From Torymus aiolomorphi (taxonomy: Eukaryota; Arthropoda; Insecta; Hymenoptera; Torymidae), in NCBI GenBank assembly GCA_036365515.1, contig CM070873.1, forward strand, positions 89,702,173-89,766,172: a stretch of DNA of 64,000 nt, in the 5' to 3' direction. Below, piece by piece: positions 13,483-25,568 of the stretch. Position 1 is the first letter of the stretch. The number at the start of each line of letters is the position of its first letter. Under the pieces are notes generated by a model. The model had not been told where the DNA came from. It saw only the letters and a list, made by a program, of their open reading frames with translations, and ran no database searches. The position numbers and the translations under genes are program-made.

Positions 13483-13758
13483 TCCTTGTAAACACAATCA
13501 AAGTACAATTTTAGATTTTTTTTTTTATTTGGACCAAACGTACGACTAGATGCCGTTGACAGTGGACTTGAAGAAGAAAAGTTTGATGAAGAATAGTACT
13601 TCATCAGAGTTTGTATTTGCGATTGTTTTCCATTCAATACAAGAATTAAAATCACAAAAAAATAAATTACAAATGGAACAGCAATGAATAGCCATGAAAC
13701 AATTACAAGTTAATATTTTCCATAAAATTTTTCAAATTTTTTTTAGTGAAAAATGTAT

Positions 13759-14258
13759 TTTTTGAATTTCAATTTAATAAAAGGAATCAATAAATTATTT
13801 GAGGAAGCTGCGTGCCAATGAATTGGCAGCGGTTTTTATTTTTCAATTTTTTTTCTCAAAAACTAGTCAATGCAATGGATTCAATTTTTACAGATTATAG
13901 CTATTTATATTCTGCATTCTCATGATTTTTTTCAAAAACATTGTCCCTTAAGTTTAGGAATTATCAGCTATAAAAAAAACACGTTTTTGTTGATAACAAA
14001 AGAACCGTGATAGCTAGAGAAATTTTTTTTGTAGAAAATATAGATATTTCAATGGTATAGATTTTTCGAATGCTACCCATCCGATTCAAATATCTCGATC
14101 CTATCATTAAAAAAAAGCAAAAATCAATTTTGAAAAAATAGAAAATTCTAAATAAAACAAAACGTATCGACCCAATCAAAAAACCGCTGCCAATTCATTG
14201 GCACTTAGCTTCCTCAAACTAATTTATCGATTCCTTTTATTAAATTGAAATTCCAAAA
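13759..14258. repeat. Fold-back repeat with inverted ends
   Basis: The left arm reads from TTTCAATTTAATAAAAGG through GAGGAAGC to GCCAATGAATTGGCAGCGG; the right arm (14177-14258) is its complement. The loop of about 340 bp has no recognised content. A fragment with the same CTGCCAATTCATTGGC core recurs at 19208-19246. Confidence 0.75.
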
Positions 14259-14699
14259 ATAAATTTTCCACAAAGAAAATTGCTAATGAATTTCCATAAT
14301 AAATTTTTTTTTCCTTTCTATTCATACAAAGATATTAATATCTATCGCTAAATATCATTGTCTAATAGCAATATTTAAATCATATAGATATATGTTCGCC
14401 TCGAGAGGCACTGCTCGAGTGCGTATTGTTGAACATTAATTTACATTGCCTGGCCCCCAATATGTCGTAATTAATATGCCTTCTCCATTACGACTTGTTT
14501 AAATTAAAATTTATTCTGTTGACTACTTTTAGTCATTGTTGTATTTGCCTTATGTAGTAAATCATTTCTAATTATTTGTCCAAACCCAAATATAATCGGG
14601 AGTATTTAGTTGCTGCCTACGTGACTAAATCTCCCCGTTATAATATATAAAAGCTACATCTGTCAAAATTACGATCTTGTTATCGCCCTTCAACTGAAA

Positions 14700-15540
14700 A
14701 TCTACTTTTCTTATGTAACATTCTTTTTTTTTCACAAAAAGAATTGAGATTTATTTTTATAAATTAATTAATTTCTAACAAAACACAATTTTAAAATAAA
14801 ATTTTTAAACTCAAATATCTTTTATACTCTTAATTTACCGATTTTTTGGGCAGCGAACCCTTGTTATCATGCTACATCGACAGAAGCATATTTTTTCTAA
14901 AATAATTTTTTTCTAAAAAAAAAAATGAAGATAATCTCTTGCAATTTTAACCAACTATAGTCTTCAATGAGTTTAATAAGTAGTTATAATTTAAAGTCGA
15001 TAAATCAAGTATTCTCTGAGAAAACGCGATTCGAAAATTAAAAAAAAAAAATTTTAACTTCAAATATCTTTTTTCGTAATCTACCGATTTTTTTGGGCAA
15101 TGAACTCGATCTGAAGATATATAAAAACTACATCTGTGCCAAATTTCAGGACGATTGGATAATTTTTGCTCTTGTTATCGTGCGACAACGAAAACGCAAA
15201 TTTTTTCTAAAATAATTTTTTTCTAAAAAACAAATGAAGATAATCTCTTGAAATTTTAAACGCTTACAGTCTTCAATTAGTGTAATAACTGGTTAAAATT
15301 TCAAGTCGATAAATAAAATATTTTTTGAGAAATAAATTTATGAAATATAAAAAAGTTTTCCTTAATAACAAATGACAGATTGAAGATATTTTAAATTTAA
15401 AAGAGGAAAATATAGGTAATTTAAATATCTTTCAAGAAAAGTTCATTATATTATGTAATAATAGCTGTAAGATATGAAAAAATTTTAAAAACTAAAAATT
15501 CAAAATCGTTTTTTGGTTGTAAAACAAAAGAAAATCACTA
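14700..15540. repeat. AT-rich, internally repeated stretch
   Basis: Two tandem-like copies (near 14790-14990 and 15040-15300) share CAAATATCTTTT, then CCGATTTTTT.GGCA, and then TTTTTTCTAAAATAATTTTTTTC. Related to the repeat at 10700-11900. No coding features. The 14350-14700 stretch to its left holds nothing I recognise. Confidence 0.5.
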
Positions 15541-15640
15541 AAAACTCAAATCCATAAGGGTACCGATTTTTTTTGTGAGACGAAGAGAATAGTCTTTATC
15601 CGACGAAAATCGGTTGATTCATTTCGGAGATAGAAGAGTT

Positions 15641-15761
<121 letters not shown>

Positions 15762-15809
15762 TCATACAGATATTTTTCAAAAAACCATGTATTTTTTTTT
15801 GAAAAAAAA

Positions 15810-15970
15810 GTACCACATTCCCTCCCGGTGCAAAAATGCGAATGTGGTATTTTCGGCCTCGGTAGGAGGAAAAATAGTATACGCTCCACGGGAGTAAAAT
15901 TGGCCAGCCCACATCTCGAGTTTGCCACCCTCGCCTTCGGCTCGGGTGTCAATTTACGCAAGCTGTGGAC
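15810..15970 (-). repeat. Dispersed GC-rich repeat, copy 2
   Basis: Reverse-complement relative of 240-440, sharing GCGAATGTGGTATTTTCGG and TTTGCCACCCTCG in the same order and spacing. Only these two clear copies occur in the window. Confidence 0.6.
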
Positions 15971-16123
15971 TATCCAAGTTTTTTCCTCCCTAGGTACGTA
16001 ATATACTATATTTTAAAACAACTCAAAAAATTACCAGTACAAAGCTTTCTCTAGGAGGAAGAAACTTTTCGTAAGAAAAGCGTAAAATTAAGTATTAGAC
16101 CCTGAGTTGTGATCAAACAAGAG

Positions 16124-16480
16124 TTTGGTAAAAGAAGGTACCATCTCAGAATTCAGTTGGAAACGGTACCAATTCAGAAGCCTGTTCGAAAAGATACCAA
16201 CTCACGAATCGAGTTTTTCTAATCAACTTTGCGGAATTCAAAACAAACCTTAAAATAATGGTAAGAGAATCAAAAATTCATAAAGTTTACAATCGAGTAA
16301 TCCCTATAAAAAAATATATCTTATAATATAAAAAAAAATGTTTTTTTTACTTGACTTGACTTCTTAAAGTTAAACAAAAAAAGACCTACTCGCAAGTTGG
16401 TACCATTTCGATCCGGCTTCCGAATTACCGTTCGAGTACCGTTCCAACCGGATTCTGAGATGGCACCTTCTTTTACCAAG
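16124..16480. mobile_element. Small fold-back element with 28-bp subrepeats in its arms
   Basis: Starts TTGGTAAAAGAAGG and ends with the exact complement at 16480. Each arm holds about three diverged 28-bp units of the pattern GGTACCATCTC, then about seven bases, then GTTGGAAAC. The centre (about 16220-16380) is AT-rich and non-coding. The arm design, inverted arms made of short direct repeats, resembles Drosophila FB elements. The unit matches the arrays at 20014-20160 and 3860-4045. Confidence 0.75.
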
Positions 16481-16613
16481 CCGACGATGTAGTTAGATAA
16501 TATAGTTTATAGCTTTTTACGTTTATTTGTATTTTTTACAATTCTCTCATATTCTCTCCGTATAGAAATTTTATTTTCGTAATTTGTAAAAAAATGTTAT
16601 ATTGAAAGCTCTA

Positions 16614-16867
16614 TTGAAGTTATATTGAAAGTTATATTGAAAGTTATATATATTGAAAGTTATATTGAAAGTTATATTGAAAGTTATATTGAAAGTTATA
16701 TTGAAAGTTATATTGAAAGTTATATTGAAAGTTATATTGAAAGTTATATTGAAAGTTATATTGAAAGTTATATTGAAAGTTATATTGAAAGTTATATTGA
16801 AAGTTATATTGAAAGTTATATTGAAAGTTATATTGAAAGTTATATTGAAAGTTATATTGAAAGTTAT
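16614..16867. repeat. 12-bp minisatellite, about 20 units
   Basis: Tandem AAAGTTATATTG units, nearly perfect, ending 23 bp upstream of the splice acceptor of CMC exon 3. Because 12 is a multiple of three, several frames stay open on both strands; none is a gene. Confidence 0.95.
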
Positions 16868-16890
16868 TAAAAAATTATTTATTTTTTTAG

Positions 16891-19130
16891 GATAATTTAA
16901 ATGATTATGAATCAGAATTTCCATATGACTTTTTTGATAGTGATGATGAAGATTTGTTTGCAAATAGAAAAATTAATGACCTTAAGGATTTAATACAAAG
17001 TAAAGGGTTTTTTGATACTATTATAACAGCTGTAAAAATTAGCCCTGGAGAACTTTTGATGATGCTTTTAAAGTTTTGTACACAAAATCACTTGGCTCAC
17101 TCACAAATGCCTAAGTTAATATCTCTGACGAATGAGATTTTTGTAGAAGCAATACTGCCGCAATCTACATATATGCTTGATAAGCTATTTAATCCTAAGA
17201 ATGAAGCGATATTTCATGCTGTATGCCCCGATTGCTCTGCTTATGTAGGCAAATTAGAAGATTTAGATACGCATGTGGAATGTGAAATATGCAAAAAGAA
17301 TGTTGACTTGTCAAAACCATTATATGATAATGTATTCGTTACCATCAACCCATCTGATGCTATACGGGACACATTAAAAGCCCATGAAAATTATTATGAC
17401 CATGTAGTTAATGCAAGAGCTTCACAAGATGGACACATTCAGGATATTTATGACGGTAGAATGTATCGGAAATTCGTAAATTCATTACCAGAAGAAGATA
17501 AAAACAACTATGTCACAACCTCTTTTAATACTGATGGAGCCCCTCCTTTTAAATCGTCACAATACTCCGTATGGCCAGTTTATTTGATGATCAATGAAAA
17601 TACCGCCTCAAGAGAGATTCAATAGCTTGATTACATGTGGCATATGGTTTAATAAAAAAAACCTAACATGCAAGTTTTTTTAGATACATTCGTCGATATA
17701 ATTAATGATTTAGGAACAACAGGTATAGAATGTTCAATTAAAGGAGAGGAGCGTGTAATTAAACTTTATACAGTACTATGTTGCGTCGATACTGTTGCAC
17801 GAGCTCCTATGCAGGGAGTCAAGCAATTTAATGGCAAATTCGGCTGCAACTGGTGCCTTCACCCAGGTGAATGGGACGGAAGTATGAGATATCCTGTTTC
17901 GGTTCATAAAATTAATGAAAGAGATGATGAAAGTACAATAAAAATAATGCAGCAATCAGTACTTGATGAAGATTACGTGCCGATTCATGGTATAAAGCAT
18001 GTTTCTCCCTTGATCAATTTAAAATGTTTTAATATTATACATAGTTTCGTTTCCGATTACATGCATGCTTGTCTTACTGGAGTTGGAAAATAAATTACAA
18101 ACTATCTTATAAATCCAAACGATGTAAATTTTTTCCACACCCTACTGCAAAATATAAAATTTCCAAATCAAGTTACCCGCTTAACAAGACCATTATCTGA
18201 CAGAAAGTATTGGAAATGCCGAGAGTGGGAAAATTGGATTCTCTATGCTAGTTTACCTCTATTCTCATTAAAATTAAAATCAAAATTTATTAAATATTGG
18301 GCGCTATTTGTTGAAAGTCTACACATATTACTTAAGATTGATATTACTTATGAAGAAATTGAGAAAGTTGATGAAATGCTGTATGAATTTGTTTTTAAAA
18401 CAGAAAAGTATTTTGGTAAGGTTGCTATGACTTACAACGTGCACCAACTTTTACATTTAGCTTCCAGTGTGTTGAATTGGGGTCTGCACTATGGGCCCAT
18501 TCTTGTTTTGGTTTTGAAAATAGGAACCATGAGATACTACAAGCTATCCACTGTGCAAATGGAGTAATTTTACAAATTCTTAGATATGTAAATGTTAATC
18601 GTAGTATTATGCAGTTAGAAAAGTATATTTTTCCCGTCTCATCAGAAGCACCAAAGGCATATTTATTGCACACGTATGATGAAAACTAGAGTAAAAAAAG
18701 CGTGAAAATATTTGAAATTACATATTTTGGAAAAGGCCTATCGGTTAAAGAAGAATTAATAATTAGATCATTCATTTCAAGAAATAGTAAATCATATACT
18801 CGTATGGTAAAGGATGGGTGTCTCTATTCTTCCTGTTTGAAAGTGAATCGACGATCTAATAATACCGTAGCTCAGCTACGTGACAAAAGATTTATACAAA
18901 TTGAGTACTTCATCGTAGACTTTGACAAACATGAAGAATTGACGTCATGTTACATTATTTCTGTCAAGAATCATAATTTAAGTAATAATTATAAAACATT
19001 ACAGAAAATTGATAATATTCAAAAGAACGTAACAATTATTCCTACAAGCGAAATAAAAACTATATGCGTCTTAATAGACGTTCACAATGATAGTTATATA
19101 TGTCCATTACCAAATTTATATTTTTATTAA
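16891..19130 (+). pseudogene. CMC/EnSpm transposase, exon 3 (catalytic region)
   Basis: Follows the acceptor TTTTTTTAG at 16890 in phase 0. It begins acidic (FFDSDDEDLF). A cysteine-rich block reads CPDC..C..CEICKK near 17226-17300, then SFNTDGAPPFKSSQ and SVWPVYLMINE near 17520-17600. Downstream are ARAPMQGVKQFNGKFGCNWC near 17800-17860, DYMHACLTGV near 18056-18085, and SCFGFENRNHEILQ near 18502-18545. These match the Tnp2-type transposases of animal EnSpm elements. The gene is dead: frameshifts near 17595, 17650 and 18490, and stops at 18091-18093 and 18687-18689. The C-terminal frame (18702-19130) ends in TAA. Base composition is like the surrounding AT-rich DNA. Confidence 0.85.
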
Positions 19131-19207
19131 ATAATATCTTCACACAAATAAAATTCACTTTAACATATTTATGTGTTTTGTATAATGTTACATTCATATA
19201 ATAAAAA

Positions 19208-19246
19208 CAGCTGCCAATTCATTGGCCCGTAGCTTTCTCAAAATTA
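19208..19246. repeat. Fragment of the 13759-14258 fold-back family
   Basis: Contains CTGCCAATTCATTGGC and TAGCTTTCTCAAA, the inner end of the right arm of the fold-back at 14177-14258. The rest of 19250-19585 is AT-rich with no feature seen. Confidence 0.5.
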
Positions 19247-19584
19247 ATCCTATAATTAATTCTCCGTCGAATTTTACCCATCCGATTCAGATGTAATCAT
19301 TCAATCAATTCAGATATAATAATAGAATGATTAAATTATGATAGTTAAAAACAAGTAAAAATAAATATATACTATTTTATACAGCATAAAATGATAATAT
19401 CTGGGAAACCGGCTAAAGAAACTAAAAATTCGCTCGAACTTTTTGCCTTTATTTATATTGCTGATTACTGGAAAATTAAACTTTTAATGAAATAAAAAAA
19501 AAAAAAACAATAAAAAGTAATGTATTGTTATTACAGATCTAGGTACATATACAAAATAATGATAAAAATAAAAAATTTTTTAAT

Positions 19585-19827
19585 AAAAATTGTACGTAAG
19601 ATCTTACGTCAGAACCTACGTAAGTTCTTACGTAAGTTCTTACGTAAGTTCTTACGTAATTTCTTATGTGAAATTCGTACGTAAGTTCTTACGTAAGTTC
19701 TTACGTAATTATGTGAAATTCGTACGTAAGTTCTTACATACGAACTGACGTAAGTTCTCACGTAAGAACTTACGTGAGTTCTTACGTATGTTCTTACGTA
19801 AGTTCTTACATACAATTTTTAGTAGGG
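19585..19827. repeat. Array of 10-bp palindromes (CTTACGTAAG) with a CCCTACT-type end
   Basis: The self-complementary decamer CTTACGTAAG and close variants recur with a 12-bp period over 19598-19810. The right end reads CAATTTTTAGTAGGG; its complement CCCTACTAAAAATTG parallels the left end CCCTACTGAAAAATC of the element at 56660. The left flank shares AAAAATTGTACGTAAG but lacks CCC. Probably a non-autonomous element whose body is a palindromic satellite. Confidence 0.7.
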
Positions 19828-20165
19828 CGTTTATTAAAAAAACTAATGCAATGAAATTATTTTTTTATACTATGCTCGTATGAAGAAAAGTTTAATTACG
19901 CACCATAAGAAACTCTATTACAATTGCAATAGAAGATAAAACTGACAAATAAATGCGGCTATTGAATGTTTAATTAAAAGTGACAATGACTAAATCGTCG
20001 CTCTCTAATAAGAAGGTGCCATCTCAACGCCCGGTTGGAAAAGGAGTCATCTCGGCGCCCGGTTGGAAAAGGAGGCATCTCGGCGCCCGGTTGAAAAGGA
20101 GTCCTCTCGGCGCCCGGTTGGAAAAGGTGCCATCTCAGCGTCTGGTTGAAAAGGGGTACCTTCAA

Positions 20166-20912
20166 GGTAGTTCTCCTCGGACTCCCTAGTCAAAGCAGTG
20201 CTAAATGTAGAAGTTACCTAAAATTTTAAAAAACCATAGTTGTAATGTGATTTATTTATTTAAAATGATAGAGATAGTCCATGTATTATAAATAAAGCGT
20301 ATTTAACATGACTAAAATAACTTTTTTCATAAAATAACGATTTTCTAGAAACTAGATATCGTCACTACAAACAATTATTGATAAATCACTGAAATCTTTT
20401 GTGTTTCTCAACCGATTTTAGTTTTCAAGGTCTCAATTTGCTCCTTAAGAAATTTCATGGGGACTTGCCGAAGGAAAAATTAAAAATTATTCAAAACTCA
20501 GAAAGTTATAGATAATTGTTCATAAATTCATGTACGTCGTTAAAACAAAATATTCTTTTAATTGGTTATAACTTTCTGAGTTTTGAATAATTTTTAATTT
20601 TACCTTCGGCATGTTCCCATGAAATTTCTTAAGGAGCAAAATGAGACCTTGAAAACTAAAATTGGTTGAGAAACAAAAAAGATCCCAGTGATTTATCAAC
20701 AATTATTTGTAGTGACAATATCTAGTTTCTAGAATATCGCCATTTTGTGAAAAAAGTTATTTTAGTCATGTTATAAATACACTTTATTTATCATACATTG
20801 ACTATCTCTATCATTTTAAATAAATAAATCACATTACACTATGGTTTTTTAAAATTTTAGGTAATTTCTGCATTTAGCACTGCTTTGACTAGGGAGTCCA
20901 AGGAGAACCACC
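20166..20912. mobile_element. TTAA-flanked palindromic element (747 bp)
   Basis: Ends GGTAGTTCTCC and GGAGAACCACC, palindromic nearly throughout with its centre near 20530. The right flank is TTAA (20913-20916); the left flank reads TTCAA, that is, TTAA with one extra C. The complementary fold-back arm at 21041-21060 reads through the same spot without it. The inner block ATGAAATTTCTTAAGGAGCA is related to the middle of the 27400-27957 palindrome, and both have ends of type GGnnGTTCTCC. Non-coding; likely a Kolobok- or piggyBac-mobilised derivative. Confidence 0.75.
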
Positions 20913-20916
20913 TTAA

Positions 20917-21047
20917 TTGAGGTTTTCAGCACTGCCAAAGTATATTTTTCGGAAGAGCTTTATATCGCTTTATATAAAAATAATTACTGTATAAAACGAT
21001 ATAAAGCTCTTCCGAAAAATATACTTTCGCAGTGCTGAAAACCTCAA
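20917..21047. repeat. 131-bp palindrome
   Basis: Arms TTGAGGTTTTCAGCACTG and its complement, continuing through AGTATATTTTTCGGAAGAGC, around a short AT loop. It probably forms the original core of the fold-back element at 20014-21095. Confidence 0.8.
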
Positions 21048-21119
21048 TCAAAGGTACCCCTTTTGAACCGGACAATAGCACCAAATAGAGGCGAAATAAT
21101 GCGACACAGAGAATTTTTA

Positions 21120-21990
21120 ACATTTTAAATAGAAGCGCGAAGAGTGCAGTGCTCACCTCTGTCTGCCCCGGTGGCCAGAGACGGCTACCGTGTGCACACA
21201 CAGCTCGGCTGCGATGCGTGATAACGTGTCATTCGTTGGTGCTTGTCCCGATAGGTGTGAAGGAAGTATCGGCGCGGAGGCGTGCAATCGCGTGGGGATG
21301 TGCGGCATCTGCGCCCCACCGCCTGACCTCATAGCTCTGAGGGGTTCGTCAGGGCGCATGCGTAGATTCACTTTACCCGCGTATAATGTACGTGTGTACT
21401 CCGGCGGACTCCACCCGTTCCAACTCTTGCTCTCTCCCTCTCTCCCTCTCTCCCTCTCTCTCTCCCACCAACGCCTACGCGCCCTCTCCTCACGCAGCCT
21501 CGTTCTAGACCTAGCAATGCGGCTCTTTATTCCCTCCCTCTGCGTGATCCGTCCTATGCTTTTTCATTTTCTTTCTTTTTCATTCGTGGCTCGCGTGCGG
21601 TTCGGCCCGCGAGCGCTCTTTTCATAAACCCTACACATCGCTCCCTGCTCTCGTGCATGGCTCGCTTTCTCTTTTTCGCGCGTTTTTCTGCGTCGCGCAC
21701 CACTGTCTCCCTGCGCGCGTGTTTGTTTGCCTATGTGTGTACGTGCGCGCTAGAGAAGTAAAGTGCACGCGTCTCATTGTTCGCGCGTGTCACGCATCGG
21801 CGGGGAAGACCGCCGTGCGATTTCCTGTAGAGACTGATACGTGGCACTGGGTACACTTTTCCCTCTTATGTTCCGACGGCAACTGCAAAGGCGAAAATGA
21901 CTGAGAAGTTATGACGAACGCCTTTTCGGTTATTCATAAAGACGTGTGTGGCTAAAGTGCCGTGCCTGACACGTGTTGTGGATTGCGAGA
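21120..21990. promoter_or_regulatory. CpG- and CT-rich island, possible promoter
   Basis: About 0.9 kb of CpG-rich sequence with CT tracts (21427-21470), abruptly different from the AT-rich repeats on either side. It resembles the 4640-6340 and 58080-58560 islands. Frames here look like translations of simple CpG/CT sequence. No splice site or start codon stands out, so gene and direction are unknown. Confidence 0.3.
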
Positions 21991-21999
21991 TCGTATTAT

Positions 22000-23285
22000 T
22001 GTTACGTCGACGCCGAGCAGAGGAGAATGACATCTTTTTAGTGCATGAAGATGTTAGTTAAGAAAGCGTTACTGACTGTTTTGACTGGATGCAGGCCCAA
22101 TAAAGCTGTATTCTGCACTAAAAATTCATTTTCCGAAAAAATTCGAATCTCTTGATAAGCATTTTTATTGACATGCCTTTGTGCCCTGTATATAATATAC
22201 TTTACACGTAACCAAACTTTCAAGTTATCATATGTAACTTATAAATTTAGGTAACACAATAATTTTATATCAAATTATCAAAACCCTTTTGTAATTTTAC
22301 AAAGAATAAAAATAAGAATCAATATTTTCACTAAAAATGCATTATTAATTGCTGAACGAATATGTCTATTTGTTTTCAAAAGCGGTAAATTACAGAATAC
22401 CAACACGTTAGCGTGCAATTGAAAAATGACATGCTACCGTTCATATACTCTATAATGCCAGACTGATTTCCGACGGCGCTAGAGTTTTATTCGAAGGTGA
22501 TGCAAAATTGCAAGAAACACGCGAATATCTTTATCTTTCTGCCGAGACAAAAATAATCCGCTAGTCGCGAGAAAATGTATCTTTTCAAAAAGAAAAATGC
22601 CTTCTACTAGCAAGTTATTCTTGCTGTCAGCGACTTTATATCCAATTTATTAATGTCAAAATTTAATGTACACTAATTTTAGTAAATTAATAGTAGTTTA
22701 TGCAACAACAGCGTGAAGTATATACTTTACCGGTACTGGAGCGCACCGATCATGTTCGTGCGTAACGTACACGCCCAAGTTGTATTCTAGTATATTGTGT
22801 GCCAAGGGCGTAAAGTGGGTCTTTTTAGACCAAGTGTGGGGTTGCAGTACGAGTCGAAGGTGAGCTAGCACGAGCCGAAGGCGAGTGCGTTTGCTAACCG
22901 AAGACAAGCTTGAATAAGCATTAATTTAATGGCTGATTACTTTTGTTGAACGAATAAATTGATAAATTTATTAACAATTCCATAATAAATTTTCTTTGTA
23001 GAAAAAATAGTAATTATATCATTTTAAATCGTTAACATTTTTTCACGCCACCATGGAGGTACTGTTCAACTATTTAATTACCATATAAGTAACTTCACAA
23101 ATATGAAGAATAAACATGGATTTTAATATTTTAGGCGCGTTGGATTGTTTTCTAAGTGGTATCCCTCGCCAATAGCCCTACGTAACCACATTTCATCTAA
23201 AATGTTGAATTTATTAATTTAGTATTGGTATTATTTAATATATTCTTCAATTGTTATATATCAGTGTATATATATATATCACATC
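22000..23285. other. Intergenic, nothing recognised
   Basis: AT-rich. A GAAGGTGAG/GAAGGCGAG patch at 22855-22885 weakly recalls the dispersed repeat at 240-440. No gene, RNA or complete element seen. Confidence 0.4.
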
Positions 23286-23289
23286 AACA

Positions 23290-23575
23290 AAATTGTAAGT
23301 AAGAAACTGTAAATATCTGTAAAAAACTGTTAATAACTGTTAATAACTTTTATCAATACCTTCATTTCTACAATTATTATTTTACATAACTAGAGATAAC
23401 TGTAAAAACAGTAAATAACTGTAAATAACTGTAAATAACTGAAAATAACCGTTATTTACGTCTCAAACCAAACAATTATTTTCAATTATTTTCAGTTATT
23501 TTCAGTTATTTACAGTTACTTACATTTATTCACAGTTTCTTATAGTTATTAACATTTTTCATTTCCGCTAGGGTA
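23290..23575. repeat. Inverted array of ACTGTAAATA-type units
   Basis: Left half: many copies of AACTGTAAATA/AACTGTTAATA. Right half: the complement (TTATTTACAGTTA and variants). The right end ATTTTTCATTTCCGCTAGGG gives CCCTAGCGGAAATGAAAAAT on the other strand, loosely similar to the CCCTACT ends at 19827 and 56660. 23600-24262 has no recognised feature. Confidence 0.55.
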
Positions 23576-24262
23576 TATGTAATATTATTTTGTTAGCGAT
23601 ACTCATCCTTTTTATATGGTAAAAACTAAATGTTACATATATTGTGATGCTTATTATCATTTAAAACAAAGTAGTTTGTTGAGTAAAACTCTATATCTTT
23701 AAGGGATAATATAATATTTTAATAAATAAATAGAAAAGTATTTTTTTAATAAACTGTTAATTTTGGTGCATGCTTTCGGAGTATGCTTGACATGAAATAT
23801 TTAATAATTTATCAGAACAAATAGCTAGGTATGTACATAATAAAAATTGTACGATATATAGTTCTGATAAGAAATTTATATCTTATTTATAAATAATTAA
23901 GCAGAATTTATCTTGTTATTGGAATATACATTGTAAAATAGTTTGTCACCTAATTTATGCACACATGATAATAGATTACCCGGTTGAAATGGTCTTATAA
24001 AAACTAATACAAATTGGCAGATTTGGGCGCAAAAACTGCATATGTTATTAATTAGATTTCTGTATACTTCTTATCTGGTTTTAGCAGACCTTTTCAACTG
24101 GATAATTTATTATCAGATGTAATTTTAAGCAGGTATGAAATGTGTATTAGTTTTTATCTAATATTAATAAAATTAAAAATGAATGTAATTTATAATTGAT
24201 AATTACAATAAGCTAATATTATTAAAGCCTAATATTATTGAAAAAAGATGTTGTATGTTCTA

Positions 24263-25194
24263 CACTGAGAAAAATTTTTTGGAATAATTATGGAACGATT
24301 GGTTAAAATTACTATACTGTACGCGCAATCTGACCACAGACTGGTAAAAGTGACCTATTTATTAGATTTCTAATAATTTTTACAGTTTGACTAAGAAAAA
24401 TTACAAGAAAAGTATTGTAAAATTTAACATAAAAAAGTTGGAAAAATTATTAGACAGTATAGTAAAAATCACAAGTCATAAATTTTACCAAGCAACTGGC
24501 AAATATTCTTAGACTTTATAAGAATTTTTCCTATAGAGCTGACAGAATATACAAGACAGTATAGTAATTTTTACGATATATATACAGTATATATGCAGCG
24601 CTGCGCATGCGCGCTATAAACAAAACACGAGGGCATGCGCGCTTAACTCGTCATAACCTGCAATGATGTAGCCCTAACAACTAATTTAAAACGATATAAT
24701 TTCAGTATAAATAACTTTAATTAACACTCGTATAATTAATTAATTAATTAATTCAAATAATTCTCTATGTATTCATTACAAAATTTTTTTAAAAATACGT
24801 GAAGAACGAATTTACTTTAAGAGTGTCAGTATAATGTAACATATGTAGACGATTCGAATTATAAACACGCAAGTGTACGCAGTGGCGCAGTCGGTAAGAA
24901 ATTCGCCTGTCAACTAGGAGACCCAGGTTCGATTCCCCGCCCCGGAGATTTTTTTTCATCATAATATTTATTTATAATTTATTTCTTGATATGTATTCAT
25001 ATGCGTTCTCTTGTGGGAAAGTATATAATAATTGGCTAAAAATAATTTTTTTCTGTATTTTTCGGACATTTACAAAAATTACTATACTGGCTAATAAAAA
25101 TTACTAGATGGACAGTCTGTGGTCGGATTCTAAAACTAATATAGTAAAATTTCTCTAAATTCTTTGTAAATATTCCAAAATTCTTCTCTCAGTG
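24263..25194. mobile_element. CACTG-ended non-autonomous EnSpm/CACTA element (932 bp)
   Basis: The left end CACTGAGAAAAATTTTTTGG and right end CTCTCAGTG are inverted, flanked by TA on both sides (24261-24262, 25195-25196). Similarity continues for about 90 bp, including CTGACCACAGACTGG on the left against its complement on the right. No transposase is encoded. The ends suit mobilisation by an EnSpm-type enzyme such as the ruined one at 6567-19130, but the pairing is an inference. A tRNA-like insertion lies inside. Confidence 0.75.
24880..24950 (+). tRNA. tRNA-Asp-like sequence, probably a SINE head or tRNA pseudogene
   Basis: Good internal pol III promoter: A box TGGCGCAGTCGG (24883-24894) and B box GGTTCGATTCC (24926-24936), 31 bp apart. 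The stretch CGCCTGTCA..GGAGACC resembles the anticodon arm of tRNA-Asp (GTC), but the anticodon stem does not pair properly and the acceptor stem is not evident. A T run follows at 24951. Its position inside a transposon and the weak folding favour a SINE or pseudo-tRNA over a functional gene. Confidence 0.4.
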
Positions 25195-25464
25195 TATTCA
25201 ATGTTCTAACAAAATTAAGTGATTTGATGCATTACATAAAATGTATGAAAATAATATTAAGTATCTAAATCAACCATATTTATCAAATGCTAATTATTGG
25301 TTTTTCTTGATATTTCAAAAAATCATAACTTTTCTCAATTCGCTTGGCCAACTTTGGTTAAAATAGCATTTTGAAGAGTTTTAAAAGAATTTAAAAAAAT
25401 TTTGTCGAACAAAAAATTTTAAGGCGCAGTCTCAATATTCTTCGATGAAAGTATATCAAAAACC

Positions 25465-25482
25465 ACACACACACACAACCAC

Positions 25483-25524
<42 letters not shown>

Positions 25525-25568
25525 GCACGCACGCACGCACGCACACACACACATATATATATATATAT
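25465..25568. repeat. (CA)n/(GCAC)n/(AT)n compound microsatellite
   Basis: Directly abuts the left end of unit 1. Unit 2 likewise begins directly after an (AT)n tract at 29683-29765, so a simple-repeat edge seems to belong to this repeat family. Confidence 0.9.

Larger units (their letters stand above)
11923..13651. repeat. Tandem duplication, two near-identical 868-870 bp units
   Basis: Unit A (about 11923-12790) and unit B (about 12791-13651) appear essentially identical by eye. The offset is 868 bp in the first part and 870 bp after an added CG in unit B (GTCGCGCTGC against GTCGCTGC near 12346). Small frames within the unit occur twice with the same translation. Such high identity implies a very recent unequal exchange or slippage, or an assembly artefact. 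Confidence 0.9.
20014..21095. mobile_element. Fold-back element with a 28-bp repeat arm, carrying nested palindromes
   Basis: The left arm has five 28-bp units, with CCGG-type cores at 20031, 20059, 20087, 20114 and 20142, each with CATCTC and GGTTG(G)AAAA. It ends GAAAAGGGGTACCTT. The complementary right arm begins AAAGGTACCCCTTTTGAACC at 21051 and holds about one unit. Between them lie a small palindrome (20917-21047) and, inserted at its edge, a TTAA-flanked palindrome (20166-20912). Same family as 16124-16480. Confidence 0.7.

Noticed and set aside
16571..16963. Repeat proteins read from both strands of the 12-bp array
   Set aside because: A 12-bp period keeps frames open by arithmetic; they are part of an intron of the CMC pseudogene.
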